Assembly (NCBI GenBank): GCA_013816805.1 | Contig: JACDDS010000016.1 | Span: forward strand, 1 to 64,000 | DNA length: 64,000 bases | Direction of reading: 5' to 3' | From: Chitinophagales bacterium | GTDB lineage: Bacteria > Bacteroidota > Bacteroidia > Chitinophagales > UBA10324 | Shown: piece after piece, positions 1-9,118 of the stretch | How the letters are laid out: each line of letters opens with the position of its first letter | How positions within the stretch are numbered: the first letter of the stretch is position 1 | Position numbers and translations under genes: made by a program | The notes under the pieces: generated by a model | The model's input: only the letters and a program-made list of their open reading frames with translations | Databases searched by the model: none | What the model was told of the DNA's origin: nothing

Positions 1-151
1 CATCAAAAAAAGAGGCTGTATAAAACAATTACAACGCTGATGATAGAATAAAAAAGAAAAAATGATACTCGAAGACAATAAAATCTATTCCCATCCCTAA
101 GGCAAAATCATTTTCAGGAACACCCTAGTAAACATGGATAGCAATACTCAA

Positions 152-2857
152 TTACTGTATAACCACCTTTGTCCTCACTATCTGAGCACCTGAATTTATT
201 TCAACAATGTAAGTGCCTTTTGGCCATTGGCTTACGTCAAAGGATTTTGAAACCGTGTTTGGAAACGCTGATATATTAGCTTCAGAATATATCCGGCCCT
301 CTATGGTTGAAATTTTCACATAAGCATCCTGTGCAATATTCTTTATTTCAATTATAAAACTCTCATTGGCAGGATTTGGGTAGAGTGCATAATTTATGGA
401 AGTTGGATTATTGATTCCAATATATTCTATAACAGTGGTAACCATGGTATCCCGCCCTGTACATCCGTTTGATCCGTTAAGTGAATAGATGATCTGATAA
501 GGGCCACCAACACCTGCCAGCAACGGATTAAATACATTTCCATCAATACCTGGTCCGGAAAACGTACCACCCGAAGGTTCACCAAAGAGGGTATCCGGAG
601 GGCTCTTCCGGTAATAGAATGGTTCCAATCCTGAAAGAGAAACTGTGGGAGTTGGTTTAGCATTAACGGTGATAGATATGGAAGTATCGCACTGGTTATT
701 TATTTCAGTGGCTGTTACCAGAAAAGATATGCTGGTATTAATGGGAACTGAAATAGTATCATTTGCTCCATCAGCCGGAATCATTCCGGGCAAAATGGGT
801 GTCCACTGATAGTTAAAGGCACCCGGTCCCAGGTTTTCAGCTACAAGCATTGTCCGTTCACCGGCACAAACATTAGCTGGATCTGCATGAGCTTTTATTT
901 TCGAATGATAGATAACTGCAACAACCGGAGTTCTGGGGCCCGCACATCCTGACTCATTTGACTCCACCCAAAATGTAGTGGTGGACGTTAAAAAGGGTGT
1001 GGTAAAAGGGGAGCCGGATCCCAGCTTATTGCCCCCTGTTTGTGAATCGTACCAATTTAAAGTTCCTGTGCCAGTTGCCGTAAGCTGCCCCTGGCCTGCA
1101 TTACAAATTGAGGCGCCAGTTGCAATGGGAGCCTCGACAATAATGACATCGATCGTAACTGAATTGGAGAAAGCAACTTCTCCACCGGAACTGCAGGTAA
1201 CTTTAGTTCTATATTGCGTAGATTGATCAAGTGCAGGTGTGCTATATATATTAGACGTTGCATCAGAAATATCTATCCAGGAAATACCATCTGTTGATTG
1301 CTGCCATTGCAGGTTAACACCTTCCTGGTCTGAATATCCGGTTGCAGTAAGTGTGGCGGAATTTCCAATCCCGCATAATTGAGACACGTTTGCCTGCACA
1401 GTACCCGCCTCTGGTGTTCCAGTACAAGCCGTTTCAGAAACAAAATTAATAAGGTAGTCTTCTGTCTCACCGTATATCAGCACATCGCAAGCATCATTTT
1501 TTGTTAAAGTAGTATCATATGAACATCGAATGCGCATGCGGTGAAAACCAAGGTCTGATTTATCCGATATAGTAATGGAGCCGATAAATTTACTTGAATC
1601 GGCGGTGTCGGTAGAGTATACAAATTCCCCGGCATCATCAAAGTTTCCATTATTGTTATAATCAATCCATACCCCAAAGCCTTCGGGTTCAGGGCCTGAC
1701 TGTAAGGTAATCGGGTAGATTTTACCCGGTATAACCGCAGTGGTAAAAGAATTTACAGGTGAGTAAAGCGTATAGTCAAACGCTTGTCCACTGCAGCCAC
1801 TTCCAATATTGGAAAGTGTATTAAACGTGACATTATCAATATAGTCACCGGATAAACATAAATTAATAAAATCGCCCGTACAAAAAGAATTTACAACTGT
1901 AAAACCGGCCGGAGCCGTAACAGAAGGGATAATGGTGCCTGTGGTTCCTGTAAAAGTAACAGAGGTAATTTCGGCATCCAGGTAATCCCCACCGATCGCC
2001 GTGCTTGTTAAATCATATGCAAGCCAGAAATAGTTATTACCAGGCTGCAGCATCTGGGTTCCATTAATTGATCCCGATGAAACCGGCGTAGATCCGAATA
2101 ATAAATTTGATGAAAAAGCAGAATCGCTGCCTGTCCAATATATCTTGGCTTTAAGCACGTCAGCTTCATAATCGGTAGTGCCATTACTATTAAAAGTAAA
2201 TGAGGTAACGCTAAATGGATCTGAACTGCCTGTTGTAACTATCTTAATTCCAATTATTCTTTGGCTCTGATTGCCAGGGCCCGCTGTAAGGTTAGGAGGC
2301 TGAAAAGCGGTACAGGATAAGAGTGACATCTGTACACCAGCAGTAACAGCAACTGTGTAATCGTGAGTTTCACCGTAAGTATATAGAGCACATGGATCCA
2401 TAAGCGGAACATTATATGCATCCCTTACGCGTAAACGGTGACTACCAATTGTTGCGGTTGAGGGGAGTGTAAAGCTTACAGAGTAATCCTGAAAACGGCT
2501 GACACAATGAAAGCCAGAAATAATTTGTTCAGCGGAATCAAAAATGTTATCATTATTATAATCAATCCAGGCAGTTATATAATCGCCAGGCCATCCTACA
2601 CTAAAGGTCATGGTATACGTAACTCCTTGCTGCAAGGTGGTAGAAAGACTCGTATAATCTGAATAGCCCGCTTCCCCGGTGGCACAGCCAGAAGCCATCT
2701 GTTGAATGGAACCCAGGTAGAAATCATCTATGTAATCATCATCTGTACAACCCTGATCGTATAAACCCGAGGTACAATACTGAGCATTAGCATCTTTGAT
2801 AAGTGGGAAGAAAAAGGCAATAACTGTAATAAATAAAGCGTAACGGGAAAATTTCAT
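152..2857 (-). CDS. GEVED-domain secreted protein with T9SS type A sorting domain
   Basis: A 901-residue secreted protein. It begins with a signal peptide (hydrophobic residues about 5-25 ending ANAQ). Two GEVED domains follow, recognisable by WIDYNND/WIDYNNN and YGETHDY/YGETEDY, at about residues 40-175 and 330-475. Between them is a segment resembling the N-terminal domain of BNR-repeat sialidases (about 195-315). Ig-like domains occupy about 480-800. The last 80 residues are a T9SS type A C-terminal domain starting at LYPNPANESF and ending in KVVIQ. From family knowledge it should be exported by T9SS and attached to the surface or released. No catalytic domain is visible, so an adhesin or matrix role is an inference. 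It is monocistronic, separated by 176 bp from the next minus-strand gene. Confidence 0.88.
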   Translation of the reverse strand: MKFSRYALFITVIAFFFPLIKDANAQYCTSGLYDQGCTDDDYIDDFYLGSIQQMASGCATGEAGYSDYTSLSTTLQQGVTYTMTFSVGWPGDYITAWIDYNNDNIFDSAEQIISGFHCVSRFQDYSVSFTLPSTATIGSHRLRVRDAYNVPLMDPCALYTYGETHDYTVAVTAGVQMSLLSCTAFQPPNLTAGPGNQSQRIIGIKIVTTGSSDPFSVTSFTFNSNGTTDYEADVLKAKIYWTGSDSAFSSNLLFGSTPVSSGSINGTQMLQPGNNYFWLAYDLTSTAIGGDYLDAEITSVTFTGTTGTIIPSVTAPAGFTVVNSFCTGDFINLCLSGDYIDNVTFNTLSNIGSGCSGQAFDYTLYSPVNSFTTAVIPGKIYPITLQSGPEPEGFGVWIDYNNNGNFDDAGEFVYSTDTADSSKFIGSITISDKSDLGFHRMRIRCSYDTTLTKNDACDVLIYGETEDYLINFVSETACTGTPEAGTVQANVSQLCGIGNSATLTATGYSDQEGVNLQWQQSTDGISWIDISDATSNIYSTPALDQSTQYRTKVTCSSGGEVAFSNSVTIDVIIVEAPIATGASICNAGQGQLTATGTGTLNWYDSQTGGNKLGSGSPFTTPFLTSTTTFWVESNESGCAGPRTPVVAVIYHSKIKAHADPANVCAGERTMLVAENLGPGAFNYQWTPILPGMIPADGANDTISVPINTSISFLVTATEINNQCDTSISITVNAKPTPTVSLSGLEPFYYRKSPPDTLFGEPSGGTFSGPGIDGNVFNPLLAGVGGPYQIIYSLNGSNGCTGRDTMVTTVIEYIGINNPTSINYALYPNPANESFIIEIKNIAQDAYVKISTIEGRIYSEANISAFPNTVSKSFDVSQWPKGTYIVEINSGAQIVRTKVVIQ

Positions 2858-3033
2858 AAGTGAACAGACGTTAAAAAATAAATATGTGTATTAAAAAATA
2901 AATATTTTAAAGAAAACCCCAATTATACGAGAAAAATACCTTCGAAAAAAATTAAGCCTGATTGATATGGGACCTGTAAAGGAATGCTCAGACAACAATA
3001 ATATTCATTAGTTTAATCAATAAAGCAATTACT

Positions 3034-4224
3034 TTACAGGTGAGCATAAATTACTCCTGCAATCAATGCGAACAGAACAAGAACAGGCACTTTGATTCTG
3101 GTAAAGTTTAATAAAAGAAAGGTAGCGATTACAACTATAATATTAATGATGTGAAATTCTACATTTGTATAAAGAATGGCAGCTGCAGAAAATATTAATC
3201 CCACCGATGCTGCATTAATTCCCTCCAGTGAGCGCCGTACGAAAAAATAGTTTTTCAGGTATTCCCATAAAGGATAAATAATAAATGCCATTAAAGCGCC
3301 CGGAAGAAATATCGCCACTATACCGATAATGCATCCCATTAATTGAAACGGCGCGCCCATACCTTTTAAAGCCATTCCTCCCGTGAATGCTGCAAAAGCA
3401 AATGATGGCCCTGGAATAGCCTGACTTATTGCTAACCCTGAGACAAATTCATCGGGAGGCATATAATGACGGTGTTTCACAAACTGCTCAAACATCATAG
3501 GAACCAGAACATTACCACCGCCAAAGGTGATGGTGCCAAACCGGAAAAAATTTTCAAATAAAATAAAGGGAAGATCTTTAGTTACCAGCGCCAGTAGCCC
3601 TACTATTATAAAAATGCAGATAAATAATCCCAATCCGAAATAGACGTGCTTCCAGTTAACAACCCCGGAATGTGTTTCTTTTACCGTTTGAGCCTTGCCG
3701 GTAATATTAGTAACTATCGCGGCACCGATCAGCACTAATGGGAAGGTCCAGGGTGTGGTAATAGATAAGGCAACAATGATTGCTAGTGACATTATTATTA
3801 TCCCGGTGCGGTTCTTTATTAGCTGGACTCCCAAGCTATAACCTGCGTAAGCTATTATGCCTATAGCCATAGGCTGAATAAAAATTAAGAAGTTGGTAGG
3901 CAGATCGCGGGTTTCAAAAATAGAAAAGATCAGTACAGTAAAAGACATTATTGCTGAAGCTGGCAGAATCCATATCAATAAGGACAGAAGCGCCAGTATA
4001 AATCCACCTTTCTTCTGAGATAATACAATAATGGTTTGAGTAGAAGCCGGACCAGGCAGCATCTGGCAAAGCGCATTTACCTCAAGGAGTTCATCATCAG
4101 TAAAATACCTTCTTTTCTTTACGAGTATATTGTGCATTACTGCTAAATGACCCTGGGGCCCGCCGAATGAAGTTACAGCGACTATAAAAATGTCCTTAAG
4201 ATAAATAAGGTCACGTGCCCGCAT
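3034..4224 (-). CDS. chrA: Chromate transporter, CHR family (ChrA)
   Basis: A 396-residue polytopic membrane protein with two homologous halves, each opening with the CHR signature: FGGPQGHLAVM near residue 20 and FGGGNVLVPMM near residue 230. Both halves carry a PGP motif (LPGPASTQ and IPGPSFAFAAF). This two-domain length is usual for long-chain ChrA proteins, which export chromate in proteobacteria; the substrate here is inferred. Its ATG overlaps the stop of the upstream oxygenase gene by one base (TAATG), so the two are probably translationally coupled. The functional link between an oxygenase and chromate export is unknown. Confidence 0.9.
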   Translation of the reverse strand: MRARDLIYLKDIFIVAVTSFGGPQGHLAVMHNILVKKRRYFTDDELLEVNALCQMLPGPASTQTIIVLSQKKGGFILALLSLLIWILPASAIMSFTVLIFSIFETRDLPTNFLIFIQPMAIGIIAYAGYSLGVQLIKNRTGIIIMSLAIIVALSITTPWTFPLVLIGAAIVTNITGKAQTVKETHSGVVNWKHVYFGLGLFICIFIIVGLLALVTKDLPFILFENFFRFGTITFGGGNVLVPMMFEQFVKHRHYMPPDEFVSGLAISQAIPGPSFAFAAFTGGMALKGMGAPFQLMGCIIGIVAIFLPGALMAFIIYPLWEYLKNYFFVRRSLEGINAASVGLIFSAAAILYTNVEFHIINIIVVIATFLLLNFTRIKVPVLVLFALIAGVIYAHL

Positions 4225-5177
4225 TATTTGGCTTTTTTCAAACCAATTTCAATAAGGCGTTCATCTAAATATTCGCCTGCACTGGTAGGATCATATTTGC
4301 GTGAATTTTCAAGAGAAACACAAGTGCTGAGGCAGTCAAGCCTCATTTCGCTTCTGGGATGAAGGAAAAAAGGAATAGAATAGCGGGAAGATCCCCACAT
4401 TTCTTTTGGAGGATTTACTACTCTGTGAGTGGTGGACCTTAAACGGTCGTTTGTCAACCGCTGAAGCATATCTCCTACGTTTACTACAATTTGGCCTGGT
4501 AAGGCAGTAACCGGAATCCAATCATCATTCTTTGACTGAACTTCTAACCCTTCTGCCGAGGCCCCCACGAGCAAAGTAATAAGGTTGATATCTTCGTGCT
4601 GCTCTGCACGCAAAGCGGATTTAGGGTCATCAATTATTGGCGGATAGTGGATGGCGCGAAGAATACTGTTTCCATTATGGATTTTTTTATCGAAATAATT
4701 TTCAGGAAGTTCCAGATAGATGGCGATTGCATTAAGAAGATGCCTGCCGCAAATTTCGAAGCTCCGGTAAGAATTTACACCGATTTCATTAAAGCCCGGC
4801 AATTCTTCCACCCAAACATTTTCCGGATATTGTGAGGCAATCGCATCTCCATCGGAAACTATTTGTCCGAATTGCCAGAACTCCTTCAGATCGGCTACAT
4901 TACTGCCTTTAGCATGTTCTTTTCCAAAAGAAGTATATCCTCTTTGTCCTGCCAAATCCGCCCGTTCATACTTCTTCTTGATATCATAAGGCAGCGAAAA
5001 AAACGCTTTCACTTCACGGTATAATTCTTCAATCAGCTTTTCGCTGATACCATGATTTTTTACAGCTACAAATCCTACTTCGTGATATGCATCACCTAAT
5101 TCCTGCACAAACCTCTTTTTCCTGCTATCGCTGCCAGAAACAAATTCTGCAAGATCAACCACCGGAATTGATTCCAT
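4224..5177 (-). CDS. Isopenicillin N synthase-like 2OG-Fe(II) oxygenase
   Basis: A 317-residue cytoplasmic non-haem iron dioxygenase. The N-terminal DIOX_N region (IPVVDLAEF, then GFVAVKNHGI) precedes the double-stranded beta-helix. The iron ligands are visible as His194 and Asp196 (AEQHEDINL) and His251 (STTHRVVNPP), and the 2-oxoglutarate-binding R-x-S motif is Arg265/Ser267 (SSRYSIPFFLHP). Length matches the family. The substrate cannot be read from sequence; bacterial relatives act on small molecules in secondary metabolism or amino-acid modification. It is the first gene of a two-gene unit with chrA. Confidence 0.88.
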   Translation of the reverse strand: MESIPVVDLAEFVSGSDSRKKRFVQELGDAYHEVGFVAVKNHGISEKLIEELYREVKAFFSLPYDIKKKYERADLAGQRGYTSFGKEHAKGSNVADLKEFWQFGQIVSDGDAIASQYPENVWVEELPGFNEIGVNSYRSFEICGRHLLNAIAIYLELPENYFDKKIHNGNSILRAIHYPPIIDDPKSALRAEQHEDINLITLLVGASAEGLEVQSKNDDWIPVTALPGQIVVNVGDMLQRLTNDRLRSTTHRVVNPPKEMWGSSRYSIPFFLHPRSEMRLDCLSTCVSLENSRKYDPTSAGEYLDERLIEIGLKKAK

Positions 5178-5292
5178 ATTTCGCTTTTTTTAAAGTGAAT
5201 AAAGTTAGCGGAATAAGTTAAAAAGTCAAATGATTTTCAGGTAGTCCGTTCTGTAGCGAAGCACAGTACATATATAAATCAACCGGCAGCAT

Positions 5293-6381
5293 TTATTTCA
5301 GTGGTTTATATTTTGATGCTGTTAAAATTTTTTGTGCATCCTGCTCAGCCATTAACTGGTTTAATTCAATGGAAGAATTTTCTCTCATATATTTTGAAAT
5401 GATACGCCACCCTAACCAGCTTCCTATATTACCCGGAGCTTCCGGCGGCATACCTGAAGTATTTGGCCCCTCACTTACATATTTTTCATATTCAAGGGCA
5501 TCCTGACTGTACAATAGTTTTTTTGAAATGAAAAATTTCCAAATTTCCTTTTCATTCTCATTAAGCCATTTCAGATTACCAGCTGAAAACCCGGTAATGA
5601 TTGAATCAGGTACCCCGGTCATCAGTTTTTGTTTCAGGTAAAGAATTTTTCCTTTATATAGCATCGCGTCCAGCAAAGCTTTCGACGCGTTGCTTGGTTC
5701 ATAATTTCCTGTGAGAAAAACTTCTATAGCATTGGAAGCCATATATTCTGAACGGAATCTTCTTAACAAATACTGCGGGATAGGATCTGCCTCATTTTGA
5801 TATAGTGGGAAATCAGGCCCCAGGTATTTATCCGTGCTGATGCAAATAAGGTCGTCCCCTATTGTAAAAGCAGGAGGTGCATTAATCACCAATGCTATTA
5901 CAGGAATTTTAGCATCCGGAAAATAGTATTTATAATACTTAAATGCGGTTTGTAATTGCTTTTGTAAAAATGAAAGATCATTATATCTCCGCATCGAGGA
6001 ATCATACAAAGCTTGAGAATAGGGATGCATTACATAATGGAGGATACTGTCTTTAACGTTAAGAGAAGAATTTTCATTTACCTTCCATCCGATCAGCTGT
6101 TCAAAATAAAAAGGAAACAATACCGGATATTTTATCTGAAGGGAATCAATCCTGTATTTATAGTTGGAAGTATCGATGGCAAATAAATCTTTATCGAAGC
6201 GCAGTAACTTCAGGTTGATTTGTATATTCGAAATATCAGGCTTCTGGTTTTTACAGGCAAAAAATAAGGCAGAGAAAAAAAAAGATCTAATGAGAAATGC
6301 TGTTAAAAGGTTACTGCGTCTGTTTATAAAATGAATGACTATTCTATAATTTTTTAAAATTGAAGCATTCCGACTATTCAC
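5293..6381 (-). CDS. gldB: GldB-like gliding motility lipoprotein
   Basis: A 362-residue protein with a hydrophobic N-terminus and a lipobox-like ALFFAC (Cys43), so probably a lipoprotein. The body opens with NLLRFD-type sequence (KLLRFDKDLFAIDTSN), then YPVLFPFYFEQLIG, and has a metallopeptidase-like middle (DDLICISTDKYLGPDFP, EYMASNAIEVFLTG) as in the GldB/DUF2268-like family. In Flavobacterium johnsoniae GldB is needed for gliding and T9SS function; here the role in secretion is inferred and fits the many T9SS cargo genes nearby. The start is a GTG and the true start may differ. The frame overlaps the upstream enoyl-CoA hydratase gene by 8 bp. Confidence 0.75.
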   Translation of the reverse strand: MNSRNASILKNYRIVIHFINRRSNLLTAFLIRSFFFSALFFACKNQKPDISNIQINLKLLRFDKDLFAIDTSNYKYRIDSLQIKYPVLFPFYFEQLIGWKVNENSSLNVKDSILHYVMHPYSQALYDSSMRRYNDLSFLQKQLQTAFKYYKYYFPDAKIPVIALVINAPPAFTIGDDLICISTDKYLGPDFPLYQNEADPIPQYLLRRFRSEYMASNAIEVFLTGNYEPSNASKALLDAMLYKGKILYLKQKLMTGVPDSIITGFSAGNLKWLNENEKEIWKFFISKKLLYSQDALEYEKYVSEGPNTSGMPPEAPGNIGSWLGWRIISKYMRENSSIELNQLMAEQDAQKILTASKYKPLK

Positions 6382-7153
6382 CTTTAAATTGTGGTTTTCT
6401 TTTTTCCATAAACGCCGCTACTCCTTCTTTGTTATCAAAAGTAGAAGCTGCAATATCCTGGCAATATGCTTCATAATCGAGCATTGTATTCAAGTCTGAA
6501 TGCATGGCTTTGTTCATCATCTTCTTCATTAATCCAATTGCTTTTGTCGGGGCATTTGCAAAATAATTGGTATAAAAATCTATGGCAGTATCCAACTCTT
6601 CCGCTTTTACAACTTTATTAATAATACCCAATTGAAGACCTTCAACTGCTGTCATTTTTGTTCCCATTGCAGCAACCTCGAATGCTTTTTGATACCCAAT
6701 CAACCTTGGAAGGAAATAAGATGAACCTGAATCGGGTACCAATCCAATGTTTACGAATATCTCTATAAGAGATGCTTCTTCCGAAGCAATAATCATGTCG
6801 CAGGCAAGAACGATGGAGCAGCCGGCGCCTGCAGCAACTCCATTTAACCTGCAGATAACAGGTTTGGGCATATTCCGGATAGCGCGTATGATTGGGTTGT
6901 ATCTCTCATGGATAGATTCAGAAAAGGTGCGATCAGGATTTGCTGTTGCTTCTTTAAGATCCTGTCCTGAACAAAAGGCTTTACCCGCTCCTGTTAATAC
7001 TGCCACCCGGACTTCTTTATTTTTCTCGCATTCCTTTAAAGCATCCTGAAGCTCATAAGTAATGACATCATTGCAGGCATTGTAAACTTCAGGGCGGTTA
7101 AGGGTGATGGTAGCGATTTTATTAGAAATATTAAATAAGAGATATTTGAACAT
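6374..7153 (-). CDS. Enoyl-CoA hydratase/isomerase, PaaG-like
   Basis: A 259-residue crotonase-fold enzyme. Both oxyanion-hole segments are visible: CSGQDLKEA (about 61-69) and GVAAGAGCSIVLACDM (about 105-120). The acidic residue in VPDSGSSYFLPR (Asp141) replaces the glutamate of ordinary hydratases and matches PaaG, the 1,2-epoxyphenylacetyl-CoA isomerase. PaaG function is therefore favoured over a plain beta-oxidation hydratase, but the rest of the phenylacetate operon is not adjacent; a PaaN-like gene lies 40 kb away. It overlaps the downstream GldB-like gene by 8 bp, so the two are probably cotranscribed. Confidence 0.8.
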   Translation of the reverse strand: MFKYLLFNISNKIATITLNRPEVYNACNDVITYELQDALKECEKNKEVRVAVLTGAGKAFCSGQDLKEATANPDRTFSESIHERYNPIIRAIRNMPKPVICRLNGVAAGAGCSIVLACDMIIASEEASLIEIFVNIGLVPDSGSSYFLPRLIGYQKAFEVAAMGTKMTAVEGLQLGIINKVVKAEELDTAIDFYTNYFANAPTKAIGLMKKMMNKAMHSDLNTMLDYEAYCQDIAASTFDNKEGVAAFMEKRKPQFKGE

Positions 7154-7192
7154 AATTTAAGTTTGAACCTCAACTTTTATTCAGTTGTACAA

Positions 7193-7714
7193 TTAATAAT
7201 ACGGCGCAAGCATCAAATAAACGATCACTCCCGTTACCGCTACATATAGCCATATAGGGAATGTCCATCGCGCGATTTTTTTATGCCGGTCAAAACGAGT
7301 TTGCAGAGCGCGTGAAAGTGTAATCAGCACCAGCGGTATTATCACTGCTGCGAGTACAATGTGCGTTATGAGGATAAAAAAATAAACATTTCGTACGATT
7401 CCCTGACCACCGTACAAAGCAGGCGGCGTAAGCGCATGATAAATAACGTAGGAGATGAGAAAAAGAGAGGACAGGAAAAATGCCGCTATCATGCACATTC
7501 TATGATAGTGCACTTTTCGGTTTAGAATAAAATATAAACCTAAGATCAGTAGAATAGCCGTTGTAAAATTTAAAGAAGCATTGAGAGCAGGTAAGATGCC
7601 CAGATTTAAAGCCGGTATATTTCGATGAGGAAGAATGTAGAAAAGAGAAAATACTGCAACAGGTATGGCAATAGAAACAACAACTATTGCAATGTTGATG
7701 GATCGCTCTTTCAT
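7193..7714 (-). CDS. DUF420 membrane protein, oxidase assembly factor
   Basis: A 173-residue integral membrane protein with about five hydrophobic helices and conserved histidines in or near helices (YILPHRNIPALN, VHYHRMCMIAAF, YHALTPP). It belongs to DUF420, the family of CtaM/YozB, which in Firmicutes is needed for haem-copper oxidase maturation. Its start overlaps the sco stop by 4 bp (ATGA), so it is probably translated with the SCO1 homologue. The position just downstream of the cytochrome oxidase operon supports an assembly role, which is inference from family and context. Confidence 0.82.
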   Translation of the reverse strand: MKERSINIAIVVVSIAIPVAVFSLFYILPHRNIPALNLGILPALNASLNFTTAILLILGLYFILNRKVHYHRMCMIAAFFLSSLFLISYVIYHALTPPALYGGQGIVRNVYFFILITHIVLAAVIIPLVLITLSRALQTRFDRHKKIARWTFPIWLYVAVTGVIVYLMLAPYY

Positions 7715-8358
7715 AGCGGCAACGTGCCCTGCAGTTCAACCAGCAGCTTTGCAATATTGTTGTTCAGCGAATCGACTCTGTCCTTTTCAAAACCATTATA
7801 AAAACCCCTTATCATTCCATTAGCATCCACTAAAACAATTCGTTCCGAATGTGCAAATTCATCACCTGCCATAGGATGGTCGTTGGCCACCACCGGGAGC
7901 TTAAAACCTTCCTCCGCCATTCTTAATACAGAATCTTTCTGACCTCGCAGAAAATACCACTTGCCATCCCTTGCTCCAAAACGCGCCGCATATTGCTTAA
8001 GGGCAGGAACGGAATCCCGCTCGGGATCAACTGAAAAGGATACTAATTTCAGCTTCTGGTTATCTGTGAAATTGGTTTCAATGTCCGACATTGTTTTTGA
8101 AAGGTTGGGGCACATACTTCCGCAATTGGTATAAATAAAGTCTGCAACGTAAATAAAACCTTTTAAGTCATCAGCAGATAAAGAATCTCCGTTTTGTGTC
8201 TGGTATTTGAAATAAGGCGTATTCCAGAATGTCTGCACCGTTTTAGCCTGATGCGGAAGCGCATCTATTTTTTGTTTATAATAGAAAAAAAAGCCTAGAG
8301 GAAATCCAAGCAATATGAGTAATGCTACGGCCCGGGAATAAAACTGTCTGTTCATCAT
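7711..8358 (-). CDS. SCO1/SenC copper chaperone for cytochrome oxidase
   Basis: A 215-residue thioredoxin-fold protein with one N-terminal membrane anchor (residues about 8-26). The copper-binding CxxxC motif is in TNCGSMCPNL and the third ligand is the histidine of AHSERIVLVD. SCO proteins deliver copper to, or keep reduced, the CuA centre of oxidase subunit II. The CuA-containing subunit II is encoded upstream in the same direction. It has its own 404-bp leader region and may be transcribed separately from the oxidase genes. Confidence 0.92.
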   Translation of the reverse strand: MMNRQFYSRAVALLILLGFPLGFFFYYKQKIDALPHQAKTVQTFWNTPYFKYQTQNGDSLSADDLKGFIYVADFIYTNCGSMCPNLSKTMSDIETNFTDNQKLKLVSFSVDPERDSVPALKQYAARFGARDGKWYFLRGQKDSVLRMAEEGFKLPVVANDHPMAGDEFAHSERIVLVDANGMIRGFYNGFEKDRVDSLNNNIAKLLVELQGTLPL

Positions 8359-8762
8359 TTATAGTTGCAAAGCTACAGCACTAAATGTGAATAGAATTAT
8401 TTAAATCCTCAATAATAGAAGTACGTATCAGACAATATTTATCTTAATTTCTTTTGGCTTGATCCAAAAGAAACAAAAAATCAAGGCTGTTGAAAAACAG
8501 CAGTCCTACCCAGCCATCGCTCGGAAAAATAAAAGCCATTACAAAGTTTTTACTTAACTTATTTTTCTGCCATCAATCACACAATTTTTCCATTGCCCTA
8601 CTCCAATACTTCACTCATGCTGCTGTTTTTCAAAGGCCGATCTGACATGGAAGATTACAGCGTCTAATAAATTTAAAGAAAATTCACCTGCTCTATATTA
8701 ACGTGCCTGAGAAATACAATCCGTATAAAGCTGAGAAGATACAGTTAAGCAGAAACCCGTAC
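8359..8762. other. Gene-free gap with nested inverted repeats
   Basis: This 404-bp gap lies between two minus-strand genes (cox subunit IV upstream, sco downstream). No ORF longer than a few dozen codons is visible. The part from 8451 to about 8632 is full of inverted repeats, described as a separate repeat feature. The remainder (8633-8762 and 8359-8450) is AT-rich with no clear motif. It should contain the terminator of the oxidase operon and the promoter of sco. Confidence 0.6.
8451..8632. repeat. Compact inverted-repeat element (MITE-like or structured RNA)
   Basis: Several inverted repeats sit close together. CTTTTGG (8451-8457) pairs with CCAAAAG (8464-8470) around the loop CTTGAT, and that loop can instead pair with ATCAAG (8480-8485). 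GCTGTT (8486-8491) pairs with AACAGC (8496-8501) around GAAA. A perfect 13-bp inverted repeat, TGAAAAACAGCAG (8491-8503) and CTGCTGTTTTTCA (8620-8632), bounds a 116-bp interior that itself holds AAAAATAA (8525-8532) and TTATTTTT (8559-8566). No transposase is present. It may be a small non-autonomous element or an intergenic repeat family member. Confidence 0.65.
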
Positions 8763-9080
8763 TCAATAATGCCTCATGATATTCCAGGAATAACCTTCGG
8801 CCAGCAGGGTGAGCACTGCAAAAAATAAAAAGGTCATGGGGATCAAAATGGTGACAGCAAGGTATTTAATTTCAAACCGGAGGTGCATGAATACAGCAAC
8901 TATGTAAAAAGCTTTAACACCGCTCATCAGCACATAAAAAATATTGAGGATAATTTGCGGAACGTGACCAGTTAAGCTTACCGCACAAATAATTTCTACT
9001 ACTGTAACTACCAGCATGATCCAGAATGTCCTCCAGATCAGCTTCACCATGTTAAGCTCTGTCCCGTGTTCGTTACTCAT
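8763..9080 (-). CDS. Cytochrome c oxidase subunit IV (CoxD-like)
   Basis: A 105-residue small membrane protein with three predicted helices (about 14-33, 40-66 and 75-95). It contains the family features FYIVAVFMHLRFE and a short C-terminal helix. It is the last gene of the oxidase block, 38 bp after a subunit III gene. Prokaryotic subunit IV proteins have no cofactors and are thought to stabilise the oxidase core in the inner membrane. Confidence 0.88.
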   Translation of the reverse strand: MSNEHGTELNMVKLIWRTFWIMLVVTVVEIICAVSLTGHVPQIILNIFYVLMSGVKAFYIVAVFMHLRFEIKYLAVTILIPMTFLFFAVLTLLAEGYSWNIMRHY

Positions 9081-9118
9081 AATTTATAGTTATAGTTTAT
9101 TAATGTAAACCTTATTTG

